Source of the DNA: an uncultured Actinomycetes bacterium
Lineage (GTDB): Bacteria > Actinomycetota > Actinomycetes > S36-B12 > UBA5976
DNA length: 19,704 nucleotides
Reading direction: 5' to 3'
NCBI GenBank assembly: GCA_937896305.1
Contig: CALBND010000177.1
Span: forward strand, 1-19,704
In this document: piece by piece, positions 6,892 to 14,310 of the stretch
How positions within the stretch are numbered: position 1 is the first letter of the stretch
Layout: every line of letters begins with the position of its first letter
Position numbers and translations under genes: made by a program
The notes under the pieces: generated by a model
Database searches by the model: none
Seen by the model: the letters and a program-made list of their open reading frames with translations, nothing else
Told to the model about the DNA's origin: nothing

Positions 6892-8268
6892 TTATTTTCT
6901 ATTCTGAATAACTTCCTTTACAGCTTGTGCCACAGCAGGAGTTACACCTGGATCAAAAACACTTGGCACAATGAAGCTGGCATTTAGCTGGTCGGGTGAA
7001 ACTCGATTAGCAATAGCTTGGGCTGCTGCGATTAAAGTTTCATCATCAACAGTTGTTGCTTGAGCATCAAGCAAACCTCTAAAGATTCCAGGAAACGCTA
7101 AAACGTTATTAATTTGATTTGGGTAATCACTTCTACCAGTTGCAACAACGCTGGCATATTTTCTTGCGATTGCGGGATCAATTTCAGGATTTGGATTAGC
7201 TAAGGCAAAAACGATGGCTTTGTCGGCCATATTTATTACATCGGCTTCTTTCAATAAGTCAGGAGCACTTACTCCCACAAACACATCTGCCCCTTTCATG
7301 GCTTCATTAAGGGTGCCTTGGAAATTATCTTTATTAGTATTTTGCGCCAACCAAGGATTTGTGGTGTCAGAATTTGTGATTGGTCCTTTTTGATTAAAAA
7401 CAATTAGATTTTTTAGACCACTTCTAATTAGCAAACGAGCAATCGCAGTTCCAGCAGCTCCTGCCCCAGTCATAACAACTTTAATATTTTCAATCTTTTT
7501 ATCTACCACTCTTAATGAGTTCATTAAGGCTGCTAAGACCACGATTGCAGTTCCATGCTGATCATCATGAAAAACCGGAATATCTAGTAATTCTTTTAGT
7601 CTTGCTTCTATTTCAAAACATCTTGGAGCAGCAATATCTTCCAAATTAATTCCGCCATACACAGGTGCAATCAATTGCACGGTCCTAACAATTTCGTCAA
7701 CGTCTTGTGAGTCTATGCAAACTGGCCAAGCATCAATATCTGCAAATCTTTTAAAAAGTGCTGCTTTACCTTCCATTACAGGAAGGGCAGCTGCTGCACC
7801 TAAATTACCTAAACCAAGAACAGCTGAACCATCGGTGACCACGGCTACAGTGTTTCTTTTAATGGTTAATCTTCTGACGTTACTTGGATCTTCTGCAATC
7901 GCAGTACAAATTCGGGCAACACCTGGGGTGTAGGCGCGAGATAGGTCATCACGATTCTTCAATGGAACTTTTGAATGGACTTCTAATTTGCCGCCGAGAT
8001 GCAATAAAAATGTTCGGTCTGAAACTTTGCGCACCGTCGCACCTGAAACCTCAGAGATTGCATCGGTAATTTTTTTGGCATGAGTTTCATCTGATGCGTT
8101 ACAAGTTACGTCGACCACGATTGAATCGTGAGTTGATTCCACAACATCTAAAGCCGTCAATGAAGCACCCACATTTGAGACCGCAGCCGTTAGCGCACCT
8201 GTTGAATCGGTGCTTGAAAGCAGTTCAACTCTGAGGGTGACTGCATAACCTGGTGAGGGAGACGACAT
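6892..8268 (-). CDS. Malic enzyme with N-terminal ACT domain (NAD(P)-dependent oxaloacetate-decarboxylating malate dehydrogenase)
   Basis: This 458-residue protein converts malate to pyruvate and CO2 with reduction of NAD(P). An ACT-like regulatory domain occupies roughly 9-85, suggesting control by a small ligand. Catalytic features follow: SRAYTPGVA (110-118) with the general-acid Tyr 113, TDGSAVLGLGNLG (145-157), catalytic Lys 168 in MEGKAALFK, metal ligands E210-D211 in GINLEDI and D235/D236 in FHDDQHGTA, and the Rossmann loop GAGAAG (268-273). The length is typical of short bacterial malic enzymes plus ACT domain. NAD versus NADP preference cannot be read safely. It is transcribed alone: a terminator lies upstream and a leaderless-type -10 sits directly before the ATG. 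Confidence 0.92.
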   Translation of the reverse strand: MSSPSPGYAVTLRVELLSSTDSTGALTAAVSNVGASLTALDVVESTHDSIVVDVTCNASDETHAKKITDAISEVSGATVRKVSDRTFLLHLGGKLEVHSKVPLKNRDDLSRAYTPGVARICTAIAEDPSNVRRLTIKRNTVAVVTDGSAVLGLGNLGAAAALPVMEGKAALFKRFADIDAWPVCIDSQDVDEIVRTVQLIAPVYGGINLEDIAAPRCFEIEARLKELLDIPVFHDDQHGTAIVVLAALMNSLRVVDKKIENIKVVMTGAGAAGTAIARLLIRSGLKNLIVFNQKGPITNSDTTNPWLAQNTNKDNFQGTLNEAMKGADVFVGVSAPDLLKEADVINMADKAIVFALANPNPEIDPAIARKYASVVATGRSDYPNQINNVLAFPGIFRGLLDAQATTVDDETLIAAAQAIANRVSPDQLNASFIVPSVFDPGVTPAVAQAVKEVIQNRK

Positions 8269-8274
8269 TGCTTT

Positions 8275-8280
8275 ATCCTA
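8275..8280 (-). promoter_or_regulatory. -10 hexamer of a probable leaderless promoter for malic enzyme
   Basis: Read on the minus strand, TAGGAT is followed by AAAGCA and then the ATG at 8268: a TANNNT hexamer with a six-base gap, the same geometry as before the MFS and aat genes. There is no Shine-Dalgarno at usable spacing; the AGG within the hexamer would lie only in the promoter. The upstream permease terminator supports independent transcription. Confidence 0.55.
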
Positions 8281-8306
8281 GCCCTTTGGTATTGGGGACT
8301 TAAATC

Positions 8307-8345
8307 AAAGAGGGCCTACCCCCAATAAGGAGTAGGCCCTCTTTT
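8307..8345 (-). terminator. Intrinsic terminator after the permease gene
   Basis: GAGGGCCTAC (8310-8319) pairs perfectly with GTAGGCCCTC (8332-8341) round a 12-base loop, extended by AAA/TTT on the outside. On the minus strand it lies 9 bp after the permease stop and is followed by TTTGATTTA, a modest U tract. It could also act on plus-strand transcripts (four T at 8342-8345). Confidence 0.85.
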
Positions 8346-8354
8346 AATTATTTC

Positions 8355-9803
8355 TTACAAGTGACCTTTAACTGCTGCTGCTTCTTCAGGTGATAGAACT
8401 AAACGCTTCCTACCATACAAACCGAAGTACAACAAACCAAGCACATAAACAATTGCAATCGCGATGATTGCTTGTCTATAAGCAGGGTTTAGTGCTTGAC
8501 CAATGAAGATTACTAATGCCAACAAACCAGCAACCCAAGCTCCAGCGTTTCCAACTGGGCTTAGATATGGGCGGTTTAGATGTGACATGTTTTTCTTCAA
8601 CAGTACGTAAGAAACCATTTGCAACATGTAAGCAATAACTGCTCCCCATACTGCAATGTTTAATACCACTGCACCGGCTGCTTCTCCACCGTATTGTGCC
8701 CACAATAGAGCGGCATAACCAATAACAGCACCCACGATTAATGCCACATATGGAGTTTTGCGACTTCCAGTTAGTGACAATGATTTTGGATAGTAACCAG
8801 CACGTGACAATGAATAAATGTTTCTACCGTAAGCAAACATAATTCCTTGTAGTGATGCAAACAGACCGATCAAAGCAAACGCTGCAAGCAACGCTGCGAT
8901 GTCGGCATTAGGCAAAATCGCGCGGAAACCATCTAGTAGTGGTTCGCCAGAAGTTGACATTTTGCTAGCACCTGCAACACCTGGGTTTAGCACCAAAACT
9001 AATAATGCTGTTATAACAAGTGTGCCCATTCCCCAAATTCCAGCTTTAGGAATATCGCGAGCAGGATTGTGTGCTTCTTCAGCCGCTAATGGTAATTCTT
9101 CAATACCTAAGAAGAACCACATAGCAAATGGCATCGCAGCAACAATTGCCCAAACACCTTTAGGCAAGAAAGTTGAGTTACCTGTAGTTGGCGCAATATC
9201 AAACAAATTGTCAACTGAGAATTTGCCGCTAAAGATTGCCATCAATGAAAAGACTGCAAGCACTATCAGTGATAGAACAGCGACCACAATTGCGAATTTG
9301 AATGAAAGTTCTGCTCCAGAAATATTAAGAAGCAAGAAGATTGCATAAAGAATTATCCACCACAACCACACTGGTAGCGAGGTACCAAATAGTTGAGCAA
9401 CAATTCCATCTGCATAACTTGCAGAGAAAAATACAATTACACCAGTTGTAGCTACGTATTCAATTGTTTCAGCGAAACCTGTGATGAATCCACCCCAAGG
9501 TCCCATAGCTGAACGAGCAAATGAATATGCGCCGCCAGTGTGAGGCAATGCTGCTGACATTTCGCCAATGCTAAAAAGCATGGCGTAATACATCACGATG
9601 ACTAGAACAGTTGCAATAAGCAGACCGCCCCAACCAGCTGAGTCGATACCGAAGTTCCAACCGGAGAAGTCTCCAGAAATAACTGCAGCAACTCCTAGTC
9701 CCCAAAGTGCTAGTAAACCAGCATTTCTTTGTAGACCTCGTTTATCGAAATAATCAAGTGCGACGTCCTTATAGACGGCTCCTTGAACTTTTTTTTGATC
9801 CAC
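8355..9803 (-). CDS. APC superfamily permease, ethanolamine permease-like
   Basis: This 482-residue integral membrane protein has about 12 hydrophobic helices. The N-terminal ALWGLGVAAVISGDFSGWNF region followed by AGWGG, the ETIEYVATTGVIV segment, FFLGIEELPLAAEEAHNPARDIPKA and YGRNIYSLSRAGYYPKSLS are characteristic of the ethanolamine permease (EAT) branch of the APC amino-acid transporters. Import of ethanolamine or a related small amine or amino acid is therefore likely, but no ethanolamine ammonia-lyase gene is in the window. The start is a GTG at 9803 preceded by a strong ribosome binding site (GGGGAGGG, three to four bases away). It stands alone between the nhaA gene and its own terminator. 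Confidence 0.8.
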   Translation of the reverse strand: MDQKKVQGAVYKDVALDYFDKRGLQRNAGLLALWGLGVAAVISGDFSGWNFGIDSAGWGGLLIATVLVIVMYYAMLFSIGEMSAALPHTGGAYSFARSAMGPWGGFITGFAETIEYVATTGVIVFFSASYADGIVAQLFGTSLPVWLWWIILYAIFLLLNISGAELSFKFAIVVAVLSLIVLAVFSLMAIFSGKFSVDNLFDIAPTTGNSTFLPKGVWAIVAAMPFAMWFFLGIEELPLAAEEAHNPARDIPKAGIWGMGTLVITALLVLVLNPGVAGASKMSTSGEPLLDGFRAILPNADIAALLAAFALIGLFASLQGIMFAYGRNIYSLSRAGYYPKSLSLTGSRKTPYVALIVGAVIGYAALLWAQYGGEAAGAVVLNIAVWGAVIAYMLQMVSYVLLKKNMSHLNRPYLSPVGNAGAWVAGLLALVIFIGQALNPAYRQAIIAIAIVYVLGLLYFGLYGRKRLVLSPEEAAAVKGHL

Positions 9804-9901
9804 GTACCCTCCCCATTAGCGCCAGATCAGGCAGATCTCGCATCTAGTAGGTATTCATACCGGAACACTATGGACAAATGAAAGGGTTTTGGGTAAAAAT
9901 T

Positions 9902-9917
9902 TTGAACTTTTTTTCAA
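9902..9917 (-). terminator. Weak possible terminator after nhaA
   Basis: On the minus strand TTGAA and TTCAA (five pairs) enclose a six-base A-rich loop and are followed by AATTTTTA. The stem has a single G-C pair, so this is a poor intrinsic terminator. It is the only candidate in the 148 bp between nhaA and the permease start. Confidence 0.25.
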
Positions 9918-9951
9918 GCCTTTGTGAGGGAATATGAAACTTTATGGGTTT

Positions 9952-11226
9952 TTACCTACGAGAAGGCTTGGAAATTCTGAAAATGGCGATGGAAATGAGC
10001 CCGCTGACTACCGAGGCGATCAAGACAGAAATGATAGCCAAGGACTGCATTTCTAGATCACTGAAAGCTAACTTTGCAATAAAAATGGCTACCGTAAATC
10101 CGATACCTGCTGATTTACCTGTTGCCCAAAGTTGTGCCCAGGAAGTTTTAGCTGGCAGTTGTCCTAATCCAGAACTCTTGGCAATTTTTGAAAAAATCAA
10201 AACTCCCACAGGTTTACCAACTACTAATCCAAGCATGATGGCCCAAGCAACTTTGGAGCTAAAAACGATTCCGAAAGTTTTACTTGTTATTTCAATTCCT
10301 GCGTTTGCCCAAGCAAAAATAGGTACGATCACAAATGCACTCCAAGGATGAATCACATGCTCTAGCCATTCAACAATAGAAACAGAATTCTTAGCAATTT
10401 TTTTAGTCTTCATGGCATGCTTCACACTTGAAACATTTGCTAACTCATCGGTGTCAATAAAGTTGGGAGAAATAAAAGGTGTGATTGGGGCAATCAATCC
10501 TAGGATTACCCCAGCAATAGTTGGGTGAACTCCTGATTTATAAAAGCTGTACCAAAGAAAGAATCCAATTATTACATAAACAATAGTGAAACGAACATTA
10601 AAATATTTAACAGTCAAAGTTAACAAAACTGCTAAGAGGGCTGCTAAAAGCCAAGAGAAGTTTAATCCGGTAGAGAAAAAAACCGCAATTATTAAAATTG
10701 CACCAATGTCATCTATGACAGCTAATCCTAATAAAAAAGGTCTCAAGGTAGGGGCAGTCCTTGCTTGGACTAAACCTAAAATTCCTAAGGCCAACGCAAT
10801 ATCTGTGGCAATTGGAATAGCCCATCCCCTTGGTTCAATGCTGCCTGCAATTGCCAAATAAATAAGTGCAGGAATTGCCATGCCACCGATAGCGGCAAAA
10901 AGAGGAACCATAAATTTCTTTCTAGAAGACAAATGCCCAATAGTTACTTCTCTTTTTATTTCTAGTCCAACTAGAAAGAAGAAAATTGTCATTAAACCAT
11001 CATTAATAAAATGTGCGATATTCATCTTGAACAAAAATGATGCAAATTCAAATTTAAAATATGTGTCGAGAATGGAGAAGTAGCTTGAACTAAAAGTTGA
11101 ATTTGCCCAAACTAGTCCCAGAATTGCAGCAATAATGATGACAATACCGCTGGCAGATTCCTGTTTAAAGAAGTCACTTAATGGCGAAATTAAAGTTGGT
11201 TTGTCTGAACTAGATTTTTTCTTCAT
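9952..11226 (-). CDS. nhaA: Na+/H+ antiporter NhaA
   Basis: NhaA expels Na+ in exchange for protons across the inner membrane. From the chosen ATG the protein has 424 residues and about 12 hydrophobic segments. Family motifs are clear: FINDGLMTIFFFLVGLEIKRE (73-93), PIATDIALALGILGL with D142 (E. coli D133 position), and AVIDDIGAI with the ion-binding pair D172/D173 (E. coli D163/D164). A GTG three codons upstream (11235) would add MIG. I prefer the ATG at 11226 because a TAATGT hexamer lies seven bases before it and overlaps that GTG, as in a leaderless start. It starts 27 bp after the ctaF stop on the same strand, so read-through from the cta operon is also possible. Confidence 0.92.
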   Translation of the reverse strand: MKKKSSSDKPTLISPLSDFFKQESASGIVIIIAAILGLVWANSTFSSSYFSILDTYFKFEFASFLFKMNIAHFINDGLMTIFFFLVGLEIKREVTIGHLSSRKKFMVPLFAAIGGMAIPALIYLAIAGSIEPRGWAIPIATDIALALGILGLVQARTAPTLRPFLLGLAVIDDIGAILIIAVFFSTGLNFSWLLAALLAVLLTLTVKYFNVRFTIVYVIIGFFLWYSFYKSGVHPTIAGVILGLIAPITPFISPNFIDTDELANVSSVKHAMKTKKIAKNSVSIVEWLEHVIHPWSAFVIVPIFAWANAGIEITSKTFGIVFSSKVAWAIMLGLVVGKPVGVLIFSKIAKSSGLGQLPAKTSWAQLWATGKSAGIGFTVAIFIAKLAFSDLEMQSLAIISVLIASVVSGLISIAIFRISKPSRR

Positions 11227-11233
11227 ACCAATC

Positions 11234-11239
11234 ACATTA
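11234..11239 (-). promoter_or_regulatory. -10 hexamer of a possible leaderless promoter for nhaA
   Basis: On the minus strand TAATGT is followed by seven bases (GATTGGT) and the ATG at 11226. No Shine-Dalgarno precedes this ATG. The hexamer lies within the 27 bp after the ctaF stop. If it is used, nhaA can be expressed apart from the oxidase genes. Confidence 0.38.
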
Positions 11240-11253
11240 CTCAGTAAAAGTGA

Positions 11254-11661
11254 TTAATGTCTAATTGGAGCAACTCTTTCAAATTTCCAATACTCAAATA
11301 GCCATCCAAACACTGAAAACAAGACTAAACCTAGTCCAAATAAGAAAATCCAGACAGCAAAAATTAATCCCACAAAAGTGATTGCAGTTGCAGCCGCCAC
11401 GATCATGGGCCACCAAGAATGAGGTGAATAGAAACCATAATCTGCAGGAGCTTCTTCTTGTAATGCTTCAAAATTATCTTCTGGCTGATACCCAATTCTT
11501 CTGACAGTGAAAAGTAAATAGAAAGCTATCAAGATAGCTAAGCCCCCGGTTAAAACTAAAGCAGTTGTTCCTACTGGGTCTTTGGAGATAATGAAATAAA
11601 TAGCGCTTATCAAAAAATAGAAAAGGCTACCGTACAGAAATAAGTATCCACCAGATCTCAT
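11254..11661 (-). CDS. ctaF: Cytochrome c oxidase subunit IV, actinobacterial type
   Basis: This 135-residue membrane protein matches the small fourth subunit that actinobacterial aa3 oxidases carry in the bc1-aa3 supercomplex. Hydrophobic helices lie near 5-25, 32-52, 84-105 and 106-124. The loop between helices 2 and 3 contains the family-like PEDNFEA...DYGFYSPHSWWP stretch. Its ATG follows the ctaD stop codon directly (TAAATG), with no gap and only a weak ribosome binding site, which points to translational coupling and fixed stoichiometry with subunit I. Confidence 0.88.
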   Translation of the reverse strand: MRSGGYLFLYGSLFYFLISAIYFIISKDPVGTTALVLTGGLAILIAFYLLFTVRRIGYQPEDNFEALQEEAPADYGFYSPHSWWPMIVAAATAITFVGLIFAVWIFLFGLGLVLFSVFGWLFEYWKFERVAPIRH

Positions 11662-13383
11662 TTATTTACTTTTTCCTAACTTTGGTCCGCCCACCATGTC
11701 ATCTAAAATGTTTTGTCTGACTGGTGTATCCAGGTCTGCTAATTCAGGATGTGCTGCATCAAAGGCTGGTCTTTCAGAAAGAATTCTTGGTAAAGATGTG
11801 AAGTTATGTCTTGGGGGTGGACAACTTGTCGCCCATTCCAAACTCATGCCCCAACCCCATGGATCATTAACTTTTACCAATGGAGAAACTCTCCAAGTGC
11901 GATAAACGTTATACATAAAAATCAATGTTGAAGCACCTAACAAGAAGGAACCAATACTTGAGATGGTGTTTCCAGTAGTAAAGCCATCACTTGCCAAATA
12001 ATCGGCATATCTTCTTGGCATGCCACGAACACCCAACCAGTGTTGGATTAAAAATGTTACTTGGAAACCAATAAACAAAGTCCAAAAATGTATTTTACCT
12101 AAAGATTCATTCAGCATTCTGCCTGTAAATTTCGGCCACCAGAAATAAAATCCGGCAAACATTGAAAACACAACGGTTCCAAAGACTACGTAATGAAAAT
12201 GAGCTACCACGAAATAAGAATCAGAAACATGAAAATCAATTGGAGGCATCGCTAACATAACACCGGTTAGCCCACCTAATAAAAATGTAAATAAGAATCC
12301 GATCACAAATAACATTGGGGTTTCAAATGAGATTGAGCCTCGCCACATTGTGCCAATCCAATTAAAGAATTTAACACCTGTTGGAACAGCAATCAACATT
12401 GTTGTTAAGGCAAAGAAAGGCAAAGTAACAGAACCTGTGACATACATATGATGTGCCCAGACTGCTACTGACAAACCAGCGATGGCAATTGTGGCAAAAA
12501 CTAATCCCTTATAACCAAAGATTGGTTTTCTACTGAAAACTGGAAGAACTTCACTGATTATTCCGAAAAACGGTAACGCAATGATGTAAACCTCGGGATG
12601 GCCAAAAAACCAAAACAAATGTTGCCACAAAATTGCCCCACCATTAGCGGCTTCAAACACTTGGGCCCCAAATGTTCTATCTACTTCTAGTACTAGCAAA
12701 GAAGCTGCTAAAACTGGAAAAGCCATAAGTACCAAAACACTTGTTAATAAAATTGTCCAAGTAAATATTGACATTCTAAACATAACCATGCCCGGGGCAC
12801 GCATTGTCAATATTGTGGTGATGAAATTAACTGCACCAAGAATCGTTCCTAAGCCACCAAGCGCTAATCCCATAATCCATAAGTCAGCTCCTACTGTTGG
12901 ACTATTTACTGCATTAGAAAGTGGAGCATAAGCAAACCAACCAAAACTTGCTGCACCATCTGGAGTTAAGAAACCTGCCATAACAATTATTCCACCAAAT
13001 AAGAATAAGTAATAGCCAAGTAAGTTTAATCTTGGAAATGCCACATCTGGTGCCCCAATTTGTAAAGGCACAAGTGCATTGGCAAAACCAATAAATAATG
13101 GTGTTGCAAATAGCAACAACATTATTGTTCCGTGCATTGTAAACATTTGGTTATATTGCTCATTTGAAACAAATTGCAAACCTGGTCTAGCTAACTCAGC
13201 TCTAATGACCATGGCCATTAACCCGCCGATAATGAAAAAGACGAAAGAAGTTACTAGGTAAAGATTGCCGATTGCTTTTGGATCTGTAGTGGTCATCCAC
13301 TTAACAATTGTTTTACCCATATTTGAATTTTTATCTTGGTGAATATGTGTAGTTACAGTTGGATGGTCTTCAAGTAATGTCAT
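11662..13383 (-). CDS. ctaD: Cytochrome c oxidase subunit I (aa3 type)
   Basis: This 573-residue catalytic subunit holds heme a and the heme a3-CuB oxygen-reduction site. Ligands are all present: H84 (FTMHGT) and H397 for heme a, H395 (AHFHYVVF) for heme a3, and H262, H311 and H312 (WAHHMYV) for CuB. The crosslinked Tyr is Y266 in GHPEVY. Both proton pathways of the A1 class can be seen: D113 in APDVAFPR with E264 (D channel), and K338 in PTGVKFFNW (K channel). About 12 transmembrane helices are evident. The gene abuts ctaC upstream and ctaF downstream, each junction reading TAAATG, and has a good ribosome binding site (AAGGTGA) within the end of ctaC. Subunit III and the bc1 genes are not in this window. 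Confidence 0.97.
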   Translation of the reverse strand: MTLLEDHPTVTTHIHQDKNSNMGKTIVKWMTTTDPKAIGNLYLVTSFVFFIIGGLMAMVIRAELARPGLQFVSNEQYNQMFTMHGTIMLLLFATPLFIGFANALVPLQIGAPDVAFPRLNLLGYYLFLFGGIIVMAGFLTPDGAASFGWFAYAPLSNAVNSPTVGADLWIMGLALGGLGTILGAVNFITTILTMRAPGMVMFRMSIFTWTILLTSVLVLMAFPVLAASLLVLEVDRTFGAQVFEAANGGAILWQHLFWFFGHPEVYIIALPFFGIISEVLPVFSRKPIFGYKGLVFATIAIAGLSVAVWAHHMYVTGSVTLPFFALTTMLIAVPTGVKFFNWIGTMWRGSISFETPMLFVIGFLFTFLLGGLTGVMLAMPPIDFHVSDSYFVVAHFHYVVFGTVVFSMFAGFYFWWPKFTGRMLNESLGKIHFWTLFIGFQVTFLIQHWLGVRGMPRRYADYLASDGFTTGNTISSIGSFLLGASTLIFMYNVYRTWRVSPLVKVNDPWGWGMSLEWATSCPPPRHNFTSLPRILSERPAFDAAHPELADLDTPVRQNILDDMVGGPKLGKSK

Positions 13384-14214
13384 TTACTCACCTTCCTTAC
13401 ATCCTGGTAGTGATGGATCTCCCAGACAACCAGTATTACCTGTTGTCTCAATTCTTCCAGTGTTAAGTGTCCCAACTTGGCCTTTGGCTCTTAACTCTTC
13501 TACGTGAGCTACATATTCTGCTCTTGTTACTACTTTTACCTTAAATAGCATTCGAGAATGATCAACTCCACACAACTCTGCGCACTTGCCCGAAAATTCA
13601 CCTAATTTATTTGGTGTTAATTCAAATGCATTTAATCGTCCTGGAATAACATCCATTTTCATTAAAAATGCTGGTATCCAGAAAGAGTGAATAACATCAG
13701 GGGATGTCAGTTCAAATTTAACTTTCTCGTCAACCGGTAAATACATTGTTGGAGGCAATGCAGGTGTACCAATTTCGTAAACACCAGCTTCTTTGTAGTT
13801 AAATGCCCAGGACCATCTAAATCCAACAACATTGACTGTTACTTTCTGATCTCCAGATAATTTGATTAATTCTTTTTGATCTCTAGCGGTAAAGAAAAAT
13901 AGTCCCAACACGATAACTAAAGGCACGATTGTATAAACAATTTCTAGCGGAATGTTGTATCGAGTCTGCTTTGGAATCTCGTCTTCGTTTCTTCTTCTAT
14001 ATAAAATGACGGCTGAGAAAAGTAGACCTAAAACTAAAGTTGCAATAAGCAAGGCCACAATCCAAGTGCCCTGCCAAAGATTAAGGATTATTTTGCCTTC
14101 AACTGTTGATGGCTCCGGAAATCCAATGCGTAAGGTTTCATCTTGGCTAGCCTTGGAGCAAGCACTCACTAACAAAGGAACGGCAAGAAGTAGTGATGCA
14201 CGTAATTTGCGCAC
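13384..14214 (-). CDS. ctaC: Cytochrome c oxidase subunit II with CuA site (lipoprotein)
   Basis: Subunit II receives electrons at the binuclear CuA centre. From the GTG at 14214 it has 276 residues. An N-terminal lipoprotein signal (RKLRASLLLAVPLLVSAC, Cys at 19) is followed by two membrane helices (about 50-72 and 88-110) and a cupredoxin domain. CuA ligands are H176 (DVIHSF), C211, E213, C215 (CAELC), H219 and M222. The frame stays open to 14340, but the extra 42 residues do not look like a signal peptide and would overlap the divergent gene's start. GGGAG lies 11 bases before the GTG; a TTG at 14223 is an alternative start. The tail carries two further Cys (GCLGDPSLPGC), beyond the core domain. 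Confidence 0.93.
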   Translation of the reverse strand: MRKLRASLLLAVPLLVSACSKASQDETLRIGFPEPSTVEGKIILNLWQGTWIVALLIATLVLGLLFSAVILYRRRNEDEIPKQTRYNIPLEIVYTIVPLVIVLGLFFFTARDQKELIKLSGDQKVTVNVVGFRWSWAFNYKEAGVYEIGTPALPPTMYLPVDEKVKFELTSPDVIHSFWIPAFLMKMDVIPGRLNAFELTPNKLGEFSGKCAELCGVDHSRMLFKVKVVTRAEYVAHVEELRAKGQVGTLNTGRIETTGNTGCLGDPSLPGCKEGE

Positions 14215-14243
14215 GAAAACCAATTCTCCCTTTAGTGTTTGAC

Positions 14244-14271
14244 TGTATATATGCAACGTTAGTGCACTCAA
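14244..14271 (-). promoter_or_regulatory. Probable promoter of the ctaC-ctaD-ctaF operon
   Basis: On the minus strand TTGAGT (14271-14266) and TATACA (14249-14244) are separated by 16 bp, a housekeeping-type -35/-10 pair. TACAGT two bases further on is an alternative -10 with an 18-bp spacer. The start would fall about 20-25 bases before the GTG, leaving room for the GGGAG ribosome binding site. An 8-bp palindrome AGTGCACT (14261-14268) overlaps the -35. Confidence 0.5.
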
Positions 14272-14297
14272 ACGAATATGGGATGAAGAAGGGCAAG

Positions 14298-14303
14298 TAA
14301 CCT
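14298..14303 (+). promoter_or_regulatory. -10 hexamer of a probable leaderless promoter for the class V aminotransferase-fold gene
   Basis: TAACCT is followed by seven bases (CAGACAC) and the ATG at 14311. No Shine-Dalgarno precedes the ATG. The spacing matches the other leaderless-type starts in the window. Confidence 0.45.
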
Positions 14304-14310
14304 CAGACAC

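Noticed and set aside
8899..9348. 149-codon plus-strand open frame
   Set aside because: It is a shadow frame antisense to the permease; its low-complexity Ala/Thr/Ser composition comes from complementary hydrophobic codons.
9944..10351. 135-codon plus-strand open frame starting just outside the nhaA stop
   Set aside because: It is antisense to nhaA, with no domain or promoter evidence; nhaA motifs run throughout the other strand.
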